Shown here piece by piece: positions 42,821 to 55,164 of a stretch of DNA of 64,000 nt. This DNA comes from Branchiostoma floridae (taxonomy: Eukaryota > Chordata > Leptocardii > Amphioxiformes > Branchiostomatidae): assembly GCF_000003815.2 (NCBI RefSeq), contig NC_049983.1, forward strand, positions 15,524,963 through 15,588,962, in the 5' to 3' direction. The notes under the pieces were generated by a model. It was not told the DNA's origin. It saw only the letters and a program-made list of their open reading frames with translations, and did not search any database. How positions within the stretch are numbered: the first letter of the stretch is position 1; each line of letters opens with the position of its first letter. The position numbers and the translations under genes were made by a program.

Positions 42821-45800
42821 TCAATGACATGGTTCTGTATGCAGTACCAATGCACCCCGCATGTGGAGCTGCTGAAGTGCCCTAAATTCTTCCGGCATGT
42901 TGTGGGTCCTGTTGTCGATCATCTTCTTGGTGTCGTAGTAGTGGTAGCTGAGCGCCCTGCCTCGTGTGTCCTCGCTGAACGGATAGAAGCCGTACATGTG
43001 GATCTGGTCGCAGATGGTGGAAGCCAGGGTGTACATGTGAGCCCCCGTGGACGGACGGAGGACCTCAGACCCAAACTTTGTCCAGATTCTGTAATGCATT
43101 GAGTTAGATATTCATCATGCACTTTATCATCATGATTTCGATTCAATTACTGAACAAAAACAAAAAAGGTCACTGAAGAAAAAGGTAAACTATTATACAT
43201 CCCATTTTTCCAATTAGAATAGTTGAAGTGGTATCTCTACTTGAAAGGAAAACTTACGATTTGATGAGAGTGTTGATTCCGGTCGGTGGAAAGACAGTTT
43301 TGATCGGCAGGTTGTGCTGGTTAACAACCTCTATGATCACTCTCAAGTACCTTTCCACATGAGGGGCCGTTAAAGCGGGCACGTACAAGATCTGGTCGCC
43401 AACTTCTTCCAGACGTCGTAACAACCGATCATAATCGTCTTTTGTTTTCTTGTACCATTGTCCGAAGTTATTCCTGACCACGGAGGGGTTCATTGTAGTC
43501 AAGTTTGCCTTTGAGCCGACATCTTTCTCATAACCTTCGATTGGAGGCAGGTTACACCGAATGACGAAGTCCATGGAGTCGATTTCTTGACCACAGCTAC
43601 TGTTTAGTAGAATACCTGAGTTGCCCACGATTGCACACGTTTTAAAATGGCGGTCTTTCAGAGGCGATTCTTTTGGGATCAACTTCAAGAACTCTTTGCT
43701 GACTTTGAATGTCGACTTGGTACCAAATTCAAATGTCAAGCGTTGCCCAATCCGTAGACTTGATCGCGTTAGTGTCAGGCTTGATTCCGGGCTGTAAAAC
43801 TTGAGTATATGTTGTCTGGAAGTAAAAACGAGTCAGCTAGTTCGATGAGTTCTAATCATTTCCAGTGTTCGTCATACCCTACCAACACACCAAATATGTA
43901 ACCAATCCATTTATATCCATCCAGTCGTTCTTGAGTTACCTAGCTAACAGACACAAAGACAGACAAATGCTACTGAAAATATATCATACATTGATATTTC
44001 ATGGGGGTAATGTAGTGCTTACCTCATATTCTGCACCTCGGTACTATTGAAACACCAACGCTGCTTGTCGGATCCATTCGGCCAAGCAAAACTCTCCTTT
44101 GTTCCTGTTTCATTCAAAGTGGATGTCTCCGTTTGGGCTGGGATCCCTTCACTCTCATTCTTTGACACAGAAATCTCAGGTCGCAGCAGCTGTGCTGTAT
44201 TGGCTTGCATAGAAGTCTGCTTTGTGGAATAGTCCTTGACGCTTCGTGTGGTATTAGGCCGCAATGCAGGTGCTGCCACGAATACCTTGATGAGATTTTT
44301 TGCTGCCTGCTTTTCGACACTGTAGAACGGGTGGCTAATGTTGATAAGAAAGGTAGTTCTCTTGCTATCACATGGTCTAGATTATATTGCTTTTATTTTT
44401 TTTTGGGGGGGGGGGGCTACTTTTATAATTCATTGTCAAGGTACATAAAGGACTACTAACCCGGGAGATATTTTTGCAGTTGTACATGTAAATCGCATTC
44501 AGCGTAGCAGGAAGTAATCAAAACCTTATTTTTATGATAATATAAACACGGCATTGAACAAGACGCGTGTGTAACTCTAGATTCTTCACATATAGACGTG
44601 CGACTTGAAGTATAGAATAATGTAGTGCTTACCTCATAGTCTGCACCTCGGTACTGTTGAAACACCAACGCTGTTCGGAGTCAATTCCTGCTGTATTTAT
44701 TTCATCCAAAGTGCCTGTCTCAGACTTGGCAGCTTTTCTACGCTTCACTACTCGCTTAATGATTTTGCTAACTTTCCTTCTCTCCTTCGGTGGGGTTGGA
44801 GCTCGCTTACTCTCCGTTGTTGTCATAGTAACTCCAGGTGCCGATAGTTGTGCTGCACCGCTTTGCAAACAAGTCTGATTGGTGGAATAGGCTCTGACGC
44901 TCCCTGGGGTATCGGGTCGTTTTGAAGTTACTGCCACGAATTCATTGATGAGATTTTTTGCTGCCTGCTTTTCGACTCTGTAAGATTTATTCCAATTATC
45001 CGTTGAAAAAAAGTATAATTCTCTTGTTATCACATGGTCTAGATTATATTTCATTTAGTTTGGGGAGAAATACTTGCAAATTGCATTATCGTATTTTTTA
45101 CTATCAAGGTGACAATGTTGGCCTAAAGTGCCCTGGTTCCAATTCCACGGTAACGAGGCCTTGGGAAAGGCACGGAACACATACTCAGTTGATGATAAGT
45201 AGGTAGGGGCGCCCTCTCGGACCAGACGTTATGTCGGAGGTCCATTGTTTGAGGGGAGCCACACCTCGAGCACGTTAAAGAAGCTTGACATAATTATGTT
45301 ATTAAGCTTCAATGTAATTGTCACTAGGTGAGTTTTTGTCAAGCTGATTGACCGACCTGGTGTGCTACGTATCTGTGACTACTATTTATGGTAGTTCAAA
45401 ACTTCAACAACGCATAAGGCAAGAAATCGATCGAGTAGGCGCTATATTGATCGAGCGAAAAACAAACGACTGAGTCACTCAAATGTAAACACAACTCATG
45501 AAAGTTCAATGTTCACTGTTTCACATTGTCACCTCACATTAAAGAGAGACTAAAACCTATTTCGTTAAAAGAAATTAGCGGTTTGGTTCAGAAACAAATG
45601 GACGGCACCGTAAGATACTGTAATACCCACCGTAATGTCGTGTCATGGGAGTCACTGGCAAACTTTTTCAGGTGAAATCGTAGTTCTGCAAACATGGACT
45701 GCTGGCGCCAATTCACGTACAACATGAGTAAATTCAACACAAATAGAAGCACCATTCCTGCTCTGAACATTCTTGGTGCATTCCAGCTCTTCTTTGAAGG

Positions 45801-45842
45801 TATGAGGAAAGGCTTCCTCAGAACAGATCGCTGTTCAAGCAT
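42821..45842 (-). CDS. ST8Sia-like alpha-2,8-sialyltransferase gene D (two stem exons)
   Basis: Exons (minus): TM 45842-45631, stem-1 44977-44633, stem-2 44319-44023, motif L 43815-43258, motif S 43088-42821. Sum 1680 bp, 559 residues, open throughout. Both stem exons begin with VEKQAAKNLI and end NSTEVQ(T/N)M, so they are duplicates; the longer one has a Lys/Arg-rich stretch (KIIKRVVKRRKAAK). At the conserved start position D has ATA, so the nearest in-frame ATG is 18 or more codons upstream (MLEQRSVLRKP). The upstream block found in the other genes is not seen. Motifs L, S, YHYYD, HNMPEEF and TEPC are intact. Confidence 0.87.
43850..44010. repeat. Dispersed 'TAGGGGGCCC'-family repeat copy (truncated)
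   Basis: Starts within TTCTAATCATTTCCAGTG and runs through CCATCCAGTCGTTCTTGAG and GACAGACAAATGCTACTG to the tail ATTTCATGGGGGTAATG. It abuts the donor of stem exon 2 of gene D. Confidence 0.55.
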
Positions 45843-46539
45843 AGTTGCCAAAGACGGGCTCAAAACGTCCCATGTCCAGCCGAATTCGAACTTTGTTCGA
45901 CATGTTCGATTTTCCGTAATTTGAACCTAACCCGTATTCTACTTGGGGTCTTCTGCAGTCATGGCTGGTTTAATACTTAACCTTAAATCATTGCCATCGG
46001 CCATTTTTTCCCGAGAGCCTTATATCAGACTAAAAACATTGTTTCTCATCAATATAAGGATTTTGCTGGACAGTGCATTTGTGCCCTTACTTTGTTGGGC
46101 ATTTGTGCCCTTACTTTGTTACTTTGTTTAACGAAGCTACTGGTGTTAGTGTTGGTGACTTAAAGGAAATTCGTGCATTAGCTACATTGGGCAAGGGAAC
46201 TCGACATTTGACATGCCAGATTTCCCTGCATTATAGTACATTCATGTGATGCCTGATAAGGCCACACTGACTTAATTTTATGGATGACATCCGCGCGCGC
46301 ATTAGTTTTCGCCTGTTCTAAAAAAAAAAATCACCTCCTCCAAGGCTCCACGCAAGCCCGGAAATTGCCGACCCAAAGGGCCAGCATATGTCTGTTTGTC
46401 GTAAAGCTTCCCCAAACGTGCTAATTTTGTAGTAATCGGTACTTCTGCACATGCGTCTTGCTTTGCCACGAATTCGAAATCTGGCAATATGACCATGATA
46501 TGACTGCTATCCAAGCTCCGGGTATTTTTCAAACCTTTT

Positions 46540-46684
46540 TTTGTTTTGTTTTTATCGGACTTTCTATTTTATAATGTTTTCTTGATGTCTCACAGCCGAC
46601 AAGAGAACAGCAAAAAATAGAGGACCCGAAAAAAAACGCCTAAAAATGTAAAAACAGCCGGAGCCTAACCTCTACTTGTATAGT
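46540..46684. repeat. MITE relic related to 41985-42154
   Basis: TTTTTATCGGACTTTCTATT at one end and AAAAACAGCCGGAGCCTAAC followed by CTCTACTTG at the other, matching the arms of 41985-42154. Confidence 0.6.
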
Positions 46685-47000
46685 AAGATATGATGAAAAC
46701 ACGTGATGAAAACAAAATGCGTCAGCATCAAAGGAGGGCGTTATTATTGAGGGCGTGAACAATACAACCTACATGTGCCTCCTGCAAATAAAGACTTGTT
46801 TCTTTTGATAAACCGTGTTCTGTTCATAATGCCAGCTTTATAGTCCTGTGGTTTAGCATCATTTTTTTTCTTTGCTGGATTTTTATTGTTTTCGCCCTCT
46901 CGCAGTAGTTTTGGGGTCTCCAGAGGATGTCATCCATAAAATTAAGTCGTTGTGGCCTAATCGAAAAATATCAAATGAAATCTCTTTTATTCCTAGAAAA

Positions 47001-50000
47001 TCATTGGCATGGTTCTGTGTGCAGTACCAATGCACCCCGCATATGGAGCTGCTGAAATGCCCTGAATTCTTCCGGCATGTTATGAGTCCTGTTGCTGATC
47101 ATCTCCTTGGTGTCGTAGTAATGGTAGCCCAGCGCCCTGCCACGTGTGTCCTCGCTGAACGGATAGAAGCCGTACATGTGGATCTGGTCGCAGATGGTGG
47201 CAGCCAGGGTGTACATGTGAGCTCCCGTGGACGGACGGAGGGTCTCAAAACCAGCGTTTGACCAAATGCTGTAAAAAGATATTTTGTTTACATGCTAATT
47301 ATGTAGCTCGATTTGGATTACAAAATCAAGACAACAGTGCAATTTCCAAACAAGCAAAATACCCTGATATTCTTATTTAGATAGGACTGAGGTGATGTCT
47401 TGTTTATTTGCTTGTTTGTTTGAATCGCACAGCAAAAATATTACATAAAACAAACACAATGAAGAAAAACAAGTACAGGAGGAGGGGAAAGCATAATCTC
47501 AAAGCAGACTCCCGGTGACATATAAGATACAATTTAGCATCAAAGCAGGCCAAGGTGTAAGGAGGTCAGCCTCTGGTCGGCTATACTCCTTGGCCGGCTT
47601 TGATACTTAATTGTATCTTATATGTCACCGGGAATCTGCTTGGAGATTAATGAAAGCGTGCGTGGCTTGTACTCAGCCCTCTCCATTGAGCTAAAGAAAT
47701 TTAATTATGTAGATAGCAAAGTATTTGTATCTGTATCTATATAGCCAGTATAACCGCCCTTCGGCGTAACACACCAGCTTCGCAGGCACACGGCGCGGCA
47801 GCAGCTGGTTATATTACACTGAACGATCCGTCACACCTAACTTTTGCACATCTATCTGCAAGCTTTCTTTAAAACTATCCAGACAAGATGCTCCTACTGT
47901 GCTTGGTGATAACAAGTTCCATTTTAAAGTAATATACCAACTTACGATTTCATGAGAGTGTTCATTCCCGCCGGTGGAAAGGTAATCTTGGCCGCCAGTT
48001 TGTGCTGCAGAACGATCTGTGTGATGATCCTCACGTGCATCTCTCCTGACGGTGACGTCAAACCCGGCACGTACAAGATCTGGTCGCCGACTTGTTTCAG
48101 ACGCCGCGACAACCGACGGTAGTCCTTCCCGAAGTCGTGCGGGATCACGGAGGGGTTCATGGTGGTCAGGTTCGCCTTGGAGCCGACATCTTTCTCATAA
48201 CCTTGTTAAAATTGTAAATATGTAAAAATTGTGCATATAGACGTGTAGAATTATAAGGCTCATAAAGACTTTAAACGATGTAAATTGTATCTCTGTTACT
48301 AAGTATATGCTTTGTCTGACCCTTACTTCTTCCCTCATGACCTCATGACATCTCTCTCATAACCTTGTTAAAATTGTAAATGTGTAAAAATTATGTATAT
48401 AGACGTGTAGACTTATAAGACTCATCAAGACTTTAAACGATGTAAATTGTATCTCTGTCACTAAGTATATGCTTTGTCTGACCCTTGCGTGCTTCTTCCC
48501 TCATGACCTCATTGAAAAGCGGCTTGCAGGCCGATTTGAGCTTTCATGAATAAACAAGGGTTCAAACAAACAAACAAACAAACAAACAAACCTTCGATTT
48601 GAGGCAGGTTACACCGAATGACGAAGTCCATGGAGTCGATTTCTTGCCCACAGGAACTGTTCAGTAGAATCCCAGAGTTGCCCACGATTGCACATGTGTT
48701 GAAATGGCGGTCCTTCAGAGGTGATTCTTCTGGGAGGAGCTTCAGTAAATCTTTGGTGGCCGTGACCTTCTTAGATAATTGAATTTCATATGTCAAACGT
48801 TGCCCAATCCTTACACTGGACTGCGTTAGAGTCAGGTTTGTTTCCGGGTTGTAAAACTTGAGTATATGTTGTCTGGAAGTAAAACGATTATATTTAGCCA
48901 TCTCCAAGAGTAAAACTAAAAGCAACAGCAAGACGTTGTATCGGGAAAACTGTAACTTTTACCAAACTTCGAGTGAAATTCGTTCAATCTGAGATATCAC
49001 GTGTATATAGTTGAATAAAAACTTTGCTTCTGTGTTTAATCGGTTTTCTTCTCTATCTTAAGTTGTCCGGCTCTGACATGGTTCGTGCCATCACAAGCCA
49101 TGCAATGTCTCGCACTGAGGCAGTTCTATCAAAGTGATGATTACTGAACAACTAGCAATCCTTTGAGATATAAAATACGGTAGCACTTACCTCATATTCT
49201 GCACCTCTGTACTGTTAAAACACCAACGCTGCTCCGATCCATCTCGCCTGGAGCAACTCCGCTTTGTCCTTGCTTCATTCGTACCTGCACCTGGCGTTGC
49301 AGTTTTCTTGCGCTTCAATACTCTTACTTTCGGCTTCGGTGACACCTTTTTAGTTTCCTTCTTGGAACCAGTAATCCCATGTCCTAATAGTTCTGCTGTG
49401 TTCTTTTGTACAGAAGCTTTATTCGTGCCATCGGCTTCGGTACTTCCCATGGTTGTTGTTGACATGAAATCTTTGATGAGGCTTTCGGCTGTCTGCATCT
49501 CGACGCTGTCAAATGATGATGGTTAAAAATGTGTAAATTGTTATCCAAATGACGAATTATGTTCGTTTGCTGGTAAGATACGGTGGGATATTTATTGATA
49601 AGTGTCTATTCTCCATCGTGCCTGTATTCATTCCCAACCCAAGACACGCGATACTTTGATAACAACGGCTCCCTTTCAGAGGGCCTCATGGATAAACAAG
49701 TGCTGATCTGGCGACAATAAGGATCCGGATACTGTATCATGAAACGGAGTAAGATCGCCTTACAACAAGGGACCGGTTGTAGTGCAGGTGGCCATATATT
49801 CTTATGCATCTCTTTCTCAGTTTTTTTAATCTCTTGAAGATGTTTTCTATCCTCATGGTAGTCCTTCGGTTGATTCCCCTGACCGCTATATCTTAACGCA
49901 ATATTTTATGTCCACTCAAAATGAAATAAAGTGAACAAATAAAACCAAACGATTTTTGAACCAGCCTCACATCAACGACAAATTACGAGCTATTTCGTCG

Positions 50001-50286
50001 AAAGAAAGAAACGATAAATCTTCCTGAAGTAGAAAGGGAAGACAATGTTACACAAAATTACGATAATAACCACATACCCTTGAGATGTCTGACGGAAGTC
50101 ACTTGTTGCCATCTTCCTGTGAACTCGTGCTTCTGCATACGTGGACCGCTGGTGCCAACTTATACACAGCATACCCAGGGTCCATACAGATAGATTTACC
50201 ATCCCTGCCATGAATATTCTTGGTATGTTACACCTCTTTAAGCACATGAAGAAATGTCCCCTAAACACAGACCACTGTTCAGTCAT
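47001..50286 (-). CDS. ST8Sia-like alpha-2,8-sialyltransferase gene E (L exon split by an insertion)
   Basis: Exons (minus): TM 50286-50078 (alternative conserved start 50247, MCLKRCN), stem 49505-49191, L-5' part 48872-48592, L-3' part 48201-47946, motif S 47268-47001. With the 48591-48202 insertion removed the total is 1329 bp, 442 residues, fully open. Without removal, translation stops soon after RCNLPQIEG. Neither half of the L exon has other lesions, which suggests the product is still under selection. Relative to paralogs the protein has lost about nine residues after NPSV. The stem exon is Lys-rich near its middle (KPKVRVLKRKK). Confidence 0.87.
47494..47649. mobile_element. Foldback MITE with TAATCTCMAAGCAGA ends
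   Basis: Arms of about 65 bp: TAATCTCAAAGCAGACTCCC then GGTGACATATAAGATACAA on the left; the right arm is its complement, ending GGAGATTA. Weak flanking similarity (GAAAGC on both sides). It lies in the intron between the L and S exons of gene E. Confidence 0.75.
48202..48591 (-). other. Retroelement insertion acting as a candidate new intron in gene E
   Basis: A 390-bp insert interrupts the codon for Gly in PQIEGYEK. On the minus strand it begins GTTTGTTTG and ends TTTTAACAAG, so it has GT-AG borders, and AAGGTT occurs at both edges as the target duplication. On the plus strand it is a retroelement 3' tail: GAAAAGCGGCTTGCAGGCCG, ATGAATAAA and an (AAAC)n end, the same tail as at 63581-63650. 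The body is partly duplicated in tandem (offset 162 bp) together with about 20 bp of exon (GACATCTCTCTCATAACC). Splicing is predicted, not shown. Confidence 0.75.
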
Positions 50287-50374
50287 GTCTCCTCTGTCTA
50301 CGTGACTACTCTGTTATGGCATATAGCAGAGAATCTGCATACTTGAACCAGGTATGACCCAACGGTTCACCTGT

Positions 50375-50440
50375 TAGGGGAGCGTCTCAACATTCAGATG
50401 TCATTCACAACCAGGTTCAGTTATACCTGTCCATATTGTC
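50375..50440 (-). promoter_or_regulatory. Conserved upstream block, gene E
   Basis: GCGTCTCAACATTCAGATGT followed by CATTCACAACCAGG, about 110-150 bp before the start codon. The core reads ATGTCA instead of ACGTCA. Confidence 0.45.
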
Positions 50441-51062
50441 ATGGCGTCGTGTGAGGCATAGCTGGTAGAGTGCCGTTGGGTTCGGAACCTAGATAGTTGT
50501 GTCCTTGAGAATGCTAGGCACTTAAAACATGACTTTCCTCACTTCACCCAGGTGGAAAAATGAGTACCTGACTTCAGTCGGGGAGGTGAAATACTACCTT
50601 TAGCTAATGATAAAATGTTAGCTATTACATAGCCTTTGAATTGAGTTCTTCCCGCCGGCTAATACACAGGCAGGAAATAATTCATTTTTTCTTCATCAAG
50701 TCAGGGAGCCTTGGAGGGTAAGTGAGAAATAGTGTTACAGTTGTGCTATATATTTGGCAAGAAATCTAGAAATTGGCAAGAACACTTCTAAAATGGGGAA
50801 AATGTCTGATTTTTAGAATGTTTATTGAAGAACATGTGAACCAGGACATTTCCGCATGTCATAATATTACCAGTGAGCATTTCCGGTCATAAAATCACAC
50901 AGTCACATACCTGACATACACACAGTCACATCTTACATTGGGCGACACCTGACAACTCAACATCTGGCAGCCAAGTTAGACAACATTACAGTGCATTCAT
51001 ATGTAGGTGTCCAATGATCGAAATTAATGATCGAAAAGAAAATCTATGCATTTGCTAAAAGG

Positions 51063-54000
51063 TCAATGACATGGTTCTATATGCAGTACCAATGCACCCC
51101 GCACGTGGAGCTGCTGAAATGCCCTAAATTCCTCTGGCATGTTGTGGGTCTTTTTGCCTATCATCTTCTTCGTGTCATAGTAGTGGTAGCTGAGCGCCCT
51201 GCCTCGCTTGTCCTCGCTGAACGGATAGAAGCCGTACATGTGGACCTGGTCGCAGATGGTGGCAGCCAGGGTGTACATGTGCGCTCCCGTGGACGGACGA
51301 AGCGCTAGCATCTTAAACCCAGCCTTTGTCCAAATTCTGTAACATACATTTACTTTGTATTTTGTATATCGTATTTAGTCTAGTAGTGGGTGCCGGTACA
51401 GAAAAATCAGCTACAGGTCCGGTTTAGGTCCAGAGGATCATTTTCCAATCGGTCAAAATCCGGATGCGGATCTTGAACCCTGCTGTTTGCCCAAATTCTG
51501 TAACAATATAATGATACTTACTTCAGATACTCATCAAGCATAATGGTTTTGATTCAAATTAATGAACCAAGACAACAGTACAATCAAACCTGCAATATTT
51601 GTTACAATGGGAAGATAAGACCTATCCTTATTTTGCAATTGCTTTTTCTTTCTTTTCTTCTGTGAAATATGAAAAGGGAAACTCACGATTTTATGAGACT
51701 GTTCATTTTAATTCTTGCCGGTGGAAAAGTAGCCCTTATCGGCAGTTTGTGTTCCAGAAGAATCTGTGTGATCACCCTCACGTTCTTCTCCTCCCTCGGA
51801 GTTGTGAAAGCGGGCACGTACAAGATCTGGTCGCCAATCTGTTTAAGACGTCGTAACAAACGATCATAATCATCCGTTGTTTTGTTGTGCCATTGTCCAA
51901 AGTTACGTTTGACGATGGATGGATTCATTGTAGTCAGGTTCGCCTTGGAGCCGACATCTTTCTCATAACCTTCGATTTGAGGCAGGTTACACCGAATGAC
52001 GAAGTCCATGGAGTCGATTTCTTGACCACAGCTACTGTTTAGTAGAATACCGGAGTTGCCCACGACTGCGCAGGTGTTGAAATGGCGGTCCTTCAGAGGT
52101 GATTCCTTTGGGATGAGTTTCAAGAAGTCTTCGGTGACGTTGAAAGATTTACCACCGAATTCATATTCCAAACGTTGCCCAATCCGTAGGCTCGACTGCG
52201 TTAGACTCAGGTTTGTTTCGGGGTTGTAAAACTTGAGTATGCGTTCTCTGAAAGTAGAAAAAACTCAAGATGAAGAGTGAAGACAAATAGCAAGACGGAA
52301 GTTTGTGATGAGAAAACTATGTTGACTACTGATGATTTGTATCAACGTCGCTCAATAAAAGTTTATATGCTTATAATCATATTAGAATGACAGAAACTTT
52401 TGTGTTTATTACATGTGGGATAAGAACGCTTGTCATTTTTTTCCTTTTTGAAGTTGCCCGTGGCTAGCAAGACAGGCTTTCCATGCAGTGTACCGAATAT
52501 TGCTACATAGATTTATTTCACGTCGTGAGTTAGTCTGGGTGTCACCTAATTAGTTTTATCTGGCACCCATACTCGCTAGTCAAAAGGCTTTCTATCTTCC
52601 CGCTTTTTTTTAGGAAAGTATAATCGTAATCGGGTTGACATTGTTCCTATTTCGGAATACCTTGTGATTTGTTGAGAACTTCAGATATAGAATAATGTAG
52701 TGTTTACCTCATATTCTGCACCTCGGTACTGTTGAAACACATTTTACTCTCGTTCTGTGGCGCAGTAAACCCAGCTCCTGATAGTTCTGCTGTATTATTT
52801 TGCACAGAGGTCTGACTTGTGGAATCGGCATTGAGGAATGCTGTGCTACAGGTCCGTCTTGAACTTGCTGCCAATAAATCTTTGAAGAGATTTCTTGCTG
52901 TCTGCTTTTTGACCCTGAAAGAGAATGGCTAGATTAATGATGGTAAAATGTCCTCGTATAATCCCCTCGTTATCACATTGTCTACGCTATATTTGATCTT
53001 GATTGGGAAAGACTAAAGCATTACAGGAGTTGAGTGAACCCTTCCCCTTTGACTGATACATTATGCATATTTTGTAATAAATGAAAAATGAAGCATGTTT
53101 ATTATAGACGTAGATAAAGTGCAGCAATGCATGATATACTCAAGATGTCTAGCTATAGCTTAATGCATTATATCCAATGGTGGATGTCATTTAGATGTCA
53201 TTGCCATTGTCATTCGAAGTTTTCTAAAAATATTATTGTTATCTGGTTTGTTACAGCCGAATAGTGGCAATACTAGCTGACCTATTCAGATTCCGACAGA
53301 TTTGTGAATGCCTTTTCACGTACCGCCATTGAACTATGCTATAGTTCTAACAACAAAGCCTGCCATGAAAACTGAGGAGGTGTTATTCTCCACATTAACT
53401 CCACTATGTGCATTCAGTCTCAAGACAAACTGTGTTTTGATAACCTGCAGTAACCTTTCAGAATATGTCAGGTAGAAAAATACTCCCGCGCCCAACACAT
53501 TACGATAAGCACCCACAGTAAGGAACCGTTGGCACTGAAGGGTGAGCTCAAGAATCAACAAGGAAACGGTTGTGGTGCTGGTGGCCATATTTACATACAT
53601 AACGTTACATACATACATACATGCATTGTGATTTTCAGTCATCATCGTTTTCTATCCTTGTGCAACGTTGCAAGTGCAAGATTGATTCCGCTAGCCATTA
53701 CGTGGTATCACTTAATTATGTTTATTCCAGACACTTTCATATGAAAGAAAAAAAATGACCGACATTTCGTCAACATTTCAGCTAGCTGACGTTCGAGATA
53801 GATTGCAAGTCAGTTCTTGGAAGGAGAGAAGCGATACATGTTCTGCAAAAGAAAGTGAAGACCATGTGCCACGTAAATGAATTGATGTCATGCACACATC
53901 AACGGTAACAGCTACAAGGGGCCTTCAAAAAGTAATGCGACTTGTTTTATAACAGAGTCATTCATCGATTGAGTTGAAATTTGGCACAAAGGTACAAGAA

Positions 54001-55048
54001 TATATCCTCTTGAGATTTGTTGTTTAGATTTTTATGAGTGACTGAGTTCAGTTCAAGATGACCACACTCTTTGAAGCTTCAGGAGATCAGTTCCTGTAGA
54101 TCTAACCATTTTAGAACTATTATAGGAAGCTGACATCTCACCTGTATAATAACAAATGTCTCAATAGATTACATGCGCCTAAATTCTCAATGGTTCATCT
54201 TCTACAGCCAATAGAGTGGAGCGAGTTGTTATATTATAGGCAGTTTGATTAATCATTAATCAAACTGCCTATAATATAGCAACTCTAGTTCTCTTGACTG
54301 TCAAGTACGTGATTTGTTGAATAAAGGTTTTGTAGACTGCTTTTCCATTAGCAAAAAGATTATCGAAACTTGGCACAGTTATTAACTGTTTGAAGACCAA
54401 GAAGTGTGCTAAATTTGATTTTTTTGTCAGGTAATAAAAAGAGTCGGTTACGGAAACTTTAAGCAGCCTACCCTAAATCCACTCCTTATCCACGACCCTG
54501 ACGACCTCACTTCACCCCAGGAACGAAAAAAGAACAAATGATTGGGATTTAAAGATAAAACTAGGCAAGTGGCTTATAGAGAAATGCAACTTGATAGATG
54601 TGCAGATTTAGTTTTTGCCATAGCTACAAGTGATGTAGGGACATTATCAATCGCACGTTAATTGACCCTCTAACTTCTTCCGACGGGATAACAAGGGTGT
54701 GGTCTTCTTAAACTCAACTCAGTCATTGAACAACAAAAAAATCTGAACAGCAAATTGAGATATGTCAATCCCAAGAGGACATATTTTTGTACCTTTGTGC
54801 CAAATTTCAACTCAATCGATGGAAAAAAACGAGTCTGTTCATAAAACAAGTCGCATTACTTTTTGAAGGCCCCGTACTGTGGGTTGTACATACCGTTGAG
54901 ACGTCTCATGAATGCCACTTGTTAACTTTTTCAAGTGAAATCGTGGTTCTTGCACACTGATGTACAACATAGACAGGGTCAACACAAACAGAAGCACCAT
55001 CCCTCCCCTGAACAGTCTTGGTGTGTTACAAGGCTTCCTTAAACGCAT
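51063..55048 (-). CDS. ST8Sia-like alpha-2,8-sialyltransferase gene F
   Basis: Exons (minus): TM 55048-54894 (MRLRKPCNTPR, span GMVLLFVLTLSMLYIS), stem 52914-52708, motif L 52247-51687, motif S 51336-51063. Sum 1197 bp, 398 residues, open. The stem exon is short (69 codons) and joins as SVKKQTARNLF to NSTEVQNM. Motif L, motif S (ICDQVHMYGFYPF), YHYYD, HNMPEEF and an IEPC ending are present. A 960-bp mariner-like element in intron 1 ends 19 bases from the TM-exon donor. A separate TIR element separates the start region from its conserved upstream block. Confidence 0.9.
53334..53645 (-). other. Intronic segment shared by genes E, F and G
   Basis: The block around GGTGTTATTCTCCACATTAA, ATGTCAGGTAGAAA and GGTGAGCTCAAGA corresponds to 61985-62250 in gene G and partly to 49740-49810 in gene E, always between stem and TM exons. 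In F the minus strand has a 103-codon open frame; in G and E the frame is not kept. It is probably ordinary intron co-duplicated with the genes, or an old relic. Confidence 0.4.
53915..54874. mobile_element. Mariner/Tc1-like non-autonomous element with 100-bp inverted repeats
   Basis: Termini GGGGCCTTCAAAAAGTAATG continue through GATTGAGTTGAAATTTGGCA and CCTCTTGRGATT on both sides in inverted orientation, over about 100 bp. TA lies immediately outside each end (53913-53914 and 54875-54876). The centre contains a near-perfect palindrome at 54223-54285 (28-bp arms). No DDE/D transposase frame. Confidence 0.8.
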
Positions 55049-55164
55049 GATGAAATGTTTCCTCCGCACAGATCGCTAGGCAAAAATATCTGTCCCATCT
55101 GTGTGACGTTTGCTGACATTTGAACCAGAACCCGATATGACCCTTTCTCCGGTTCACTTCTAGC

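Noticed and set aside
54232-54600. Mariner transposase remnant
   Set aside because: No DDE/D motif or long frame was seen between the inverted repeats, so the element is called non-autonomous.
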